Shown: one piece after another, positions 59,347 to 64,000 of the stretch
Position numbering within the stretch: position 1 is the first letter of the stretch
How the letters are laid out: every line of letters begins with the position of its first letter
Assembly (NCBI GenBank): GCA_907163375.1
Contig: CAJQUW010007951.1
Location: 1-64,000 of the forward strand
Length of the DNA: 64,000 bases
Origin: Prostheceraeus crozeri
Taxonomy: Eukaryota > Platyhelminthes > Polycladida > Euryleptidae
Direction of reading: 5' to 3'
The notes under the pieces: generated by a model
Seen by the model: only the letters and a program-made list of their open reading frames with translations
Databases searched by the model: none
Told to the model about the DNA's origin: nothing
Translations under genes and position numbers: made by a program

Positions 59347-59635
59347 CCCAGTGAAAAAAGTGCTTGGCACTAGTAATTTGCTAGCACATAGCACTAGCAT
59401 TTTGCTAGAACCTGTGTCCATCAAAATAGCAATACACATTCCATAAAAATGCCAAGATTACGCTCTTTGGTAACTATCATTTTAGAATCATTTTCTGATG
59501 CAAACGCTTGGAAATCACATACTTAATAATGAAAACTATCATGTTTTGATAACTTTTCAAAAAAATTAGTAAGTGCTAGAAAAATTCTCTGTACCAGGAG
59601 AATGCTAGTATTTTACTAGAACCTTTTTCACTGGG
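59347..59635. repeat. MITE, ~289 bp
   Basis: Ends CCCAGTGAAAAAAGTGCT (59347) and, inverted, CCCAGTGAAAAAGGTTCT (59635). CTAGTA/TACTAG and TTTGCTAG/CTAG words recur inward. No clear target duplication, so the family is undecided. Confidence 0.7.
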
Positions 59636-60537
59636 AAGTATATCAATTTCAGATAGAGACTCATCTCTTTCATGAGTGGTTGTTCATCAGCGAAGTGAAA
59701 GTGTATGGAGACATCTATCCGGAGAGAAATAGCACATATTTCTTAAAATTTATATAAAAATTTTGTCAACTCATTATATACAACTCATATCATTATCAAC
59801 TCATGAAGAAAGAATGCTAGTCAAAGAAAGAGCATTATCTGTAGATGCCTCTTAATATACAAATCTTGTTGAAAAAATAATCTTCGACTTTAATTTAGAG
59901 ACACTAACTGAATAAAAGCGTGTTTATAATCAATATGTTCCAATTTCTCCATTGGAAATACATGGGGTTATCTTATTCAAGCTATTTGTGAAAGACAAGC
60001 GATCTAATTCGATAGAGGTGCTGCCTAGCAGCAGTCGCACAATGCCATATGTGAAAGTTTCAGGTGTGACCTCGTGCTAACTCCAAGACTGCACGTTGTG
60101 TATCTGCTTCATCAGTTTGCTCAGCCATTCCAGCCGGTAGGTTAATTTTGACCGTTAAACGCTAATAATTTTGAAGGATAAAGCGCTAGGTTTACGGTCT
60201 GCGGTTGTCAGAAGAATTTTGTGTTTGAAATTTTAAGTCTGTGGGTATCTACCTGAGAGAACATTCGTTTAGATTTTGTCACGCAACTTTGTCTGATGTC
60301 TAAAAACTTATCACAAACTCACACAGCTAGCAAGCCTTTTAGGTGACGAGAAACATGAATTCCTCCTTATAACAGATTTAATTCTTTGTAAATATGCATA
60401 TTTCAAAGTCAAAAGTGATACACAATGCCACCTTGATGATGCAAGGCGTTTCAAATTGGTAAACTCTATTTACAAATTACCAGGGAGCGACACATTTGTC
60501 GAATAAATTCGTCTTCCGAGGAAAGACTGACTAAAAG
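59636..60537. other. 3' flank of Pitx
   Basis: Expected to contain the 3' untranslated region. No convincing minus-strand polyadenylation hexamer was found in the first few hundred bases. A copy of a dispersed ~45-bp motif lies at about 60040-60080. Confidence 0.4.
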
Positions 60538-61074
60538 TTACATGTGCGCGGCTGCATTAGTAGCCATTGTCATGTATTGACATGAAGGTAGTGTCGGCTG
60601 CCGTGGCGGAGCACCTGCATGAGGCGCATACCCGAAAGCTTGTTGAGGAGTTTTCGGTGGTTTTAAACCCCGTAGAGGATCGTTGTAGGCCAAGTAGGAT
60701 CCAGCAGCTGATGTGTAGCCACAGTGGGGTGCAGGGGGAGGACAGTGTCCAGGAGCAGGTGCTCCCATTCCTGGAGGACCGACAATACAAGCGGAGGTGA
60801 GAGCTGAAGGACTCGGATTGGTAAAAGCTAAACTGGTTTGAGGAGGAGTACTTAGCGTGTTGAAGCCAGGCCATGGGAAACCGGGAGGCTTTGTAACTGC
60901 TGCAGCGGCTCCAGCCGCTGCCCAAGAATTGTATGAAGAGTAACCGCTGTAGAATCCAGCAGCTTCGTCAAATGGTTGCATTAGACCTCCGAATTGTGAT
61001 CCAAATGTGCCTTTGAAAGCTTCTAGATGACGTTCTCGCTTCCGCCATTTTGCACGACGATTTTTGAACCAAAC
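60538..61074 (-). CDS. Pitx: Pitx homeobox gene, terminal coding exon
   Basis: Acceptor TTTTCAG precedes GTTTGGTTC at 61074. The exon encodes homeodomain residues from V47: VWFKNRRAKWRKRERHLEAF, with Lys at homeodomain position 50 (WFKNRR), the bicoid/Pitx/Otx class mark. The next block GTFGSQFGGLMQPFDEAAGFYSGYSSYNSWAA matches Pitx (FG-x-Q-F-N-GLMQP-F/Y-D...YSYNNWA). The intron between homeodomain residues 46 and 47 is a position known in paired-class genes. An Ala/Pro/Gly-rich region follows (SPSALTSACI, APGHCPPPAPHCGY), then an OAR-like end (LRGLKPPKTPQQAFGYA) and SCQYMTMATN (family: SACQYAV). 178 residues plus stop; phase 0. Upstream exons with the rest of the homeodomain are not in the window. 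Transcription factor acting in nucleus. Confidence 0.9.
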   Translation of the reverse strand, partial: VWFKNRRAKWRKRERHLEAFKGTFGSQFGGLMQPFDEAAGFYSGYSSYNSWAAAGAAAAVTKPPGFPWPGFNTLSTPPQTSLAFTNPSPSALTSACIVGPPGMGAPAPGHCPPPAPHCGYTSAAGSYLAYNDPLRGLKPPKTPQQAFGYAPHAGAPPRQPTLPSCQYMTMATNAAAHM

Positions 61075-63643
61075 CTGAAAATGAAGAAAAGTTGCGGATT
61101 AAAAGCTATTCTTTTAATCCATCTTTCTATCATTTCTTTATGGGAAAAACGACGATCGGCAGATGACTGCACGAACGGCTGGGTTCATCGACTTTAATGC
61201 CAGCCAGAGATTTTTTGTTGATGAATTTAGCTTCATTCCCTCAAAAGTACTCTTTTATATGTAATTTGTTCCCTGTCAGCTGTTCCGCTGAACTGATATC
61301 ATATACTATCGTTAGACTGCTAAGTGTTTTGCTAGCGATGCAATGAAAATTGTTTTCGTGTTTTGTAGAAATATTCAACATAAAGCTAGTCCATGAAATT
61401 ACATGTAGAAATTGAAATATTACTATTTTATATTGCATTCTTAAGTTAATTTTACATTGTCATGATTTGGCTAATTCCTAAATTTAAATATCTAAATATC
61501 TCAGATTTGAATTTGATTTAATTGATCTTAAAAAACATATATTTGTCACACACTCAGTGAAAGCATCATGCAGACCTCATGCTCAATATTGCCGTCGTGA
61601 GAAAAATGGACAACTAGCCTTTTCAAAAGATGTTTGCGTTTCAGCGTGACGTTTTGTCTTTTGATTAATGGTCGAGGAGAATGTTTGCAAACAGATGTGC
61701 GGGATTACAGATCGAGCTAATCCCAGGATTGAGATGTTCAAATAGAATTCTTTCATATGACCACCATTGTCATTTACAATATCGTATACAAAGTAAGTAT
61801 ACAGTATAAAGTATGCATTCGAAGCATGATTTCTGGGGACATTTTACTTTTTCGAAAGTGCTTATAGGTAGTTGCATTCAGTGCTGTAGTCGTAACGCCG
61901 ATATGCCACTGGTTTTTCATTTTCTGCAGCGTTACCCCGATGCTTGCACAGAAAGAAATAATGAAGTTTCTATTAAGTAACTGTGTTTTACGAAATTCCA
62001 GGCAGCGTTACCCCACTGATAAATCTAGGACTGCATCACTGGTTGCATTTGACATCTCAACTGATAATAGATGAGTGTTCAAATATCAAATGGAAAGGAC
62101 TGAACAGCAATGTCAAAATATGAAACAACGAAAAATTTTGTAATAAATAATGTATAGATTTGAGGTCACTTTTTGCTGTAATTGCCGAGAGTCGCCGACT
62201 CGAAGTTATTATGACAAATAATGACCGAAGAATGTTAGTTTTGTTAATCTTGATGCCAATTACTTGTATACTGACTTTTGACAATCCGCAGTCTTTGCTA
62301 TACATCCTATTATCTTCAAAAGATTTATCATTATATTACTCATACTCTTAACCATGTGTATGCTTCAAAATGGCACAGGCCTATTTGCAATTCTGGTCAA
62401 TCACGGGACCGAATCCCTATAGTAATCACATACTGCACCGAGTGTTATAATGCCTGATATTGCCATAAACAAAATATTGCTATTTAGAATGAAACTAAAA
62501 CTAGCGACAATATGCATCATGTGCTTTACCGGCAGCATACAATGCTAAATACAGAGCACTGTCGCTACCGAAGACAATAGATTACTTTTCAGATCCCTTG
62601 TCAACTGCATTGGCCCCCAACAAATATGAAACAGACCGTTGGTTAATATTGACACATCCATATCTTGTGTGAACACCATTTGTCTATTTTTCTGTGTACA
62701 TGCAGATTTTGGACTTCCGATATACAAAGATTCGTGTCCTGCTTAATACAAAGTCTTCAAATTCAGGTAAAAGAATTGATTGACTTCATTTTATAGTGAG
62801 AGTTCGCTTTGCCAATGTAATACGTTGCGGGCGAGACAAACATCTTAAGTGGATTTTCAAACGCCAGGCAGCTTATCGGAACAAATCCTATACGAAGTTG
62901 CGCCTACAAGTATTGAAGAGTAGACTGATTGCATTAAAGAATAAAATAAAATCCTTAATTCAACACAAACAATCAGCCACTACCTTCAATGACGCCCAGT
63001 CTTTCTGAGTTTAGTATAATCCTTAAGAAGGAGTCTACATCCGTCAAAGCTTCTCGCCGCTCGCTCTGGGTATGTGTGCGCAACGATTTCATTATAATAA
63101 CATCGTCAGCTCTCTCACACCACACCTCAAGTCCACTGGTCAGCAGTGAGAAATTGCGGAATCGAAAAGTCGATGACGGATTTCTTAACCGTCTGTGAAT
63201 CCATTGACGAGGAGTTGTTTTAAAAGAAATTCAATTATGAAAAAATAATATAATTACAGATCTACTTCAGGTGATCCTATATTAAGACAATCTGTAAAAA
63301 GTAATCTGTAATCCGTTTTAGAGACTGATCTTTAATGCTCAATTATGACTGCTAAGTCAAGGAGATTAAACAGCGACTTCTGAAACCAATTTGTATTAAA
63401 TTTCATGAAAACAGTCTATAAGCTGTAACATGATGAGTATTTCAAATAGATGAGAAGATTTCATCGCACTAAATTTAATTGTGATGTTTGCATATTTGAT
63501 ATATTCACATAAATAAGGAATAATTATTGGAAATCTAAATGACTAAATATAATTACAGCTAGTGGGAGATGTATTTATTCAGCAATTATTTTCAATATTG
63601 AAAACGTAGGTTGTCTCTCCCTCTAACTCTTTAACTTAATGCC
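61075..63643. other. Pitx intron; no exon recognised
   Basis: Upstream of the terminal exon on the minus strand. No first-homeodomain exon (expected residues like RTHFTSQQL) was found up to 64000. CAGCGTTACCCC occurs at about 61927 and 62002. Nothing else supported. Confidence 0.5.
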
Positions 63644-63644
63644 A

Positions 63645-64000
63645 ACAAATCAAAAAACTTCTTTTTATATTAGTGGACTTTTTGGGTCCAGACCCTTTTT
63701 CAACGCAAATGACAGAAATTACAGATGAGATGAACAGCATATTTATACAAAGTGAAAGCAACTCCATGCGGCCCAACTTGAAACACGTCAGCCAATTAGC
63801 AGCAATTCGTGACATCGATTCAGGCTCGGAGACCGAGACTGAGTCAACCTTGCTTCCTACAGCGCGCATTCAACACTGTCCTGAGCACACTTCAGAAATC
63901 AACCATAACATCAACACCCGCACAACTACGATCGTTGCGGACATGGGCACTCCTGTCATCGCTCTTATTACACTGCGACAATGTTCTTGGTACAATGTGT
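63645..64000 (+). other. open frame running off the right edge, unknown
   Basis: From about 63645 a plus-strand frame stays open to the window end (about 118 codons): acidic and Ser/Thr-rich, with MTEITDEMNSIFIQSE, DIDSGSETETESTLL and TTTIVADMGTPVIALI. A possible acceptor (GGGTCCAG) lies near 63692. Composition differs from the AT-rich surroundings, so a real exon or a transposon coding end is possible. The last part (TTTIVADMGTPVIAL) may belong to a retroelement polyprotein, but too little is present to assign. Confidence 0.3.

Noticed and set aside
60557-60925. Second minus frame overlapping the Pitx exon
   Set aside because: Out-of-frame shadow of the Pitx coding exon.

Overview
The window is nuclear DNA of an invertebrate animal. 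It is AT-rich, with few genes, spliced genes with conserved intron positions, and many transposable elements. The host genes that can be read are metazoan: a bicoid-type (K50) homeobox terminal exon matching Pitx, the four-pass Hedgehog-pathway protein MOSMO, a Toll-like-receptor-related protein with two cysteine clusters, tandem fibronectin III exons of an extracellular protein, and a secreted cysteine-containing protein. Penelope-like elements and many hAT copies fit a marine or lophotrochozoan-type genome, but phylum cannot be fixed from the sequence.

Layout. 0-11 kb is mostly transposon debris: a pogo/Tigger tail (722-1710), an internally deleted piggyBac relative (3.1-4.17 kb), a tRNA-type SINE (6.3 kb), a Penelope-like reverse transcriptase on the minus strand (6.8-8.4 kb) and another Tigger tail (9.1-9.5 kb). 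11.3-12.1 kb holds two consecutive fibronectin III exons, the first with an in-frame stop. 12.8-13.6 kb is an intronless secreted protein gene. 14.0-16.4 kb is a Penelope-like element with inverted arms, each carrying a candidate hammerhead ribozyme; two hAT-type non-autonomous elements follow (16.5-18.0 kb). 18.5-21.7 kb is the Toll-like gene. 22.3-24.6 kb is a hAT element with a perfect 8-bp target duplication.

MOSMO occupies 26.4-35.6 kb on the minus strand: two coding exons joined in matching phase across an intron of about 8.7 kb. That intron contains a mariner remnant, a 2.3-kb Tigger element with clear ends, and a Tc1-like foldback derivative. 38-43 kb holds a LINE tail and a second Penelope-like element with a Tigger-derived element inside it. 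46.2-51.4 kb is a nested repeat complex, with a hAT copy inside a repeat family followed by an inverted repeat with ~0.6-kb arms. Further hAT-type copies lie at 52.6-53.7 and 56.6-57.2 kb. The last coding exon of Pitx is at 60.5-61.1 kb; its upstream exons must lie beyond the right edge.

The host genes do not form an operon or obvious pathway cluster. MOSMO (Hedgehog signalling), the Toll-like protein (innate immunity or adhesion) and Pitx (developmental regulator) are independent genes separated by repeats. The most unusual items are the Toll-like protein with no visible transmembrane segment and a degenerate TIR-like tail, the paired candidate hammerhead ribozymes, the hAT element with a long coiled-coil tail, and the large inverted repeat at 48.9-50.7 kb that carries the same 104-residue frame in both arms.
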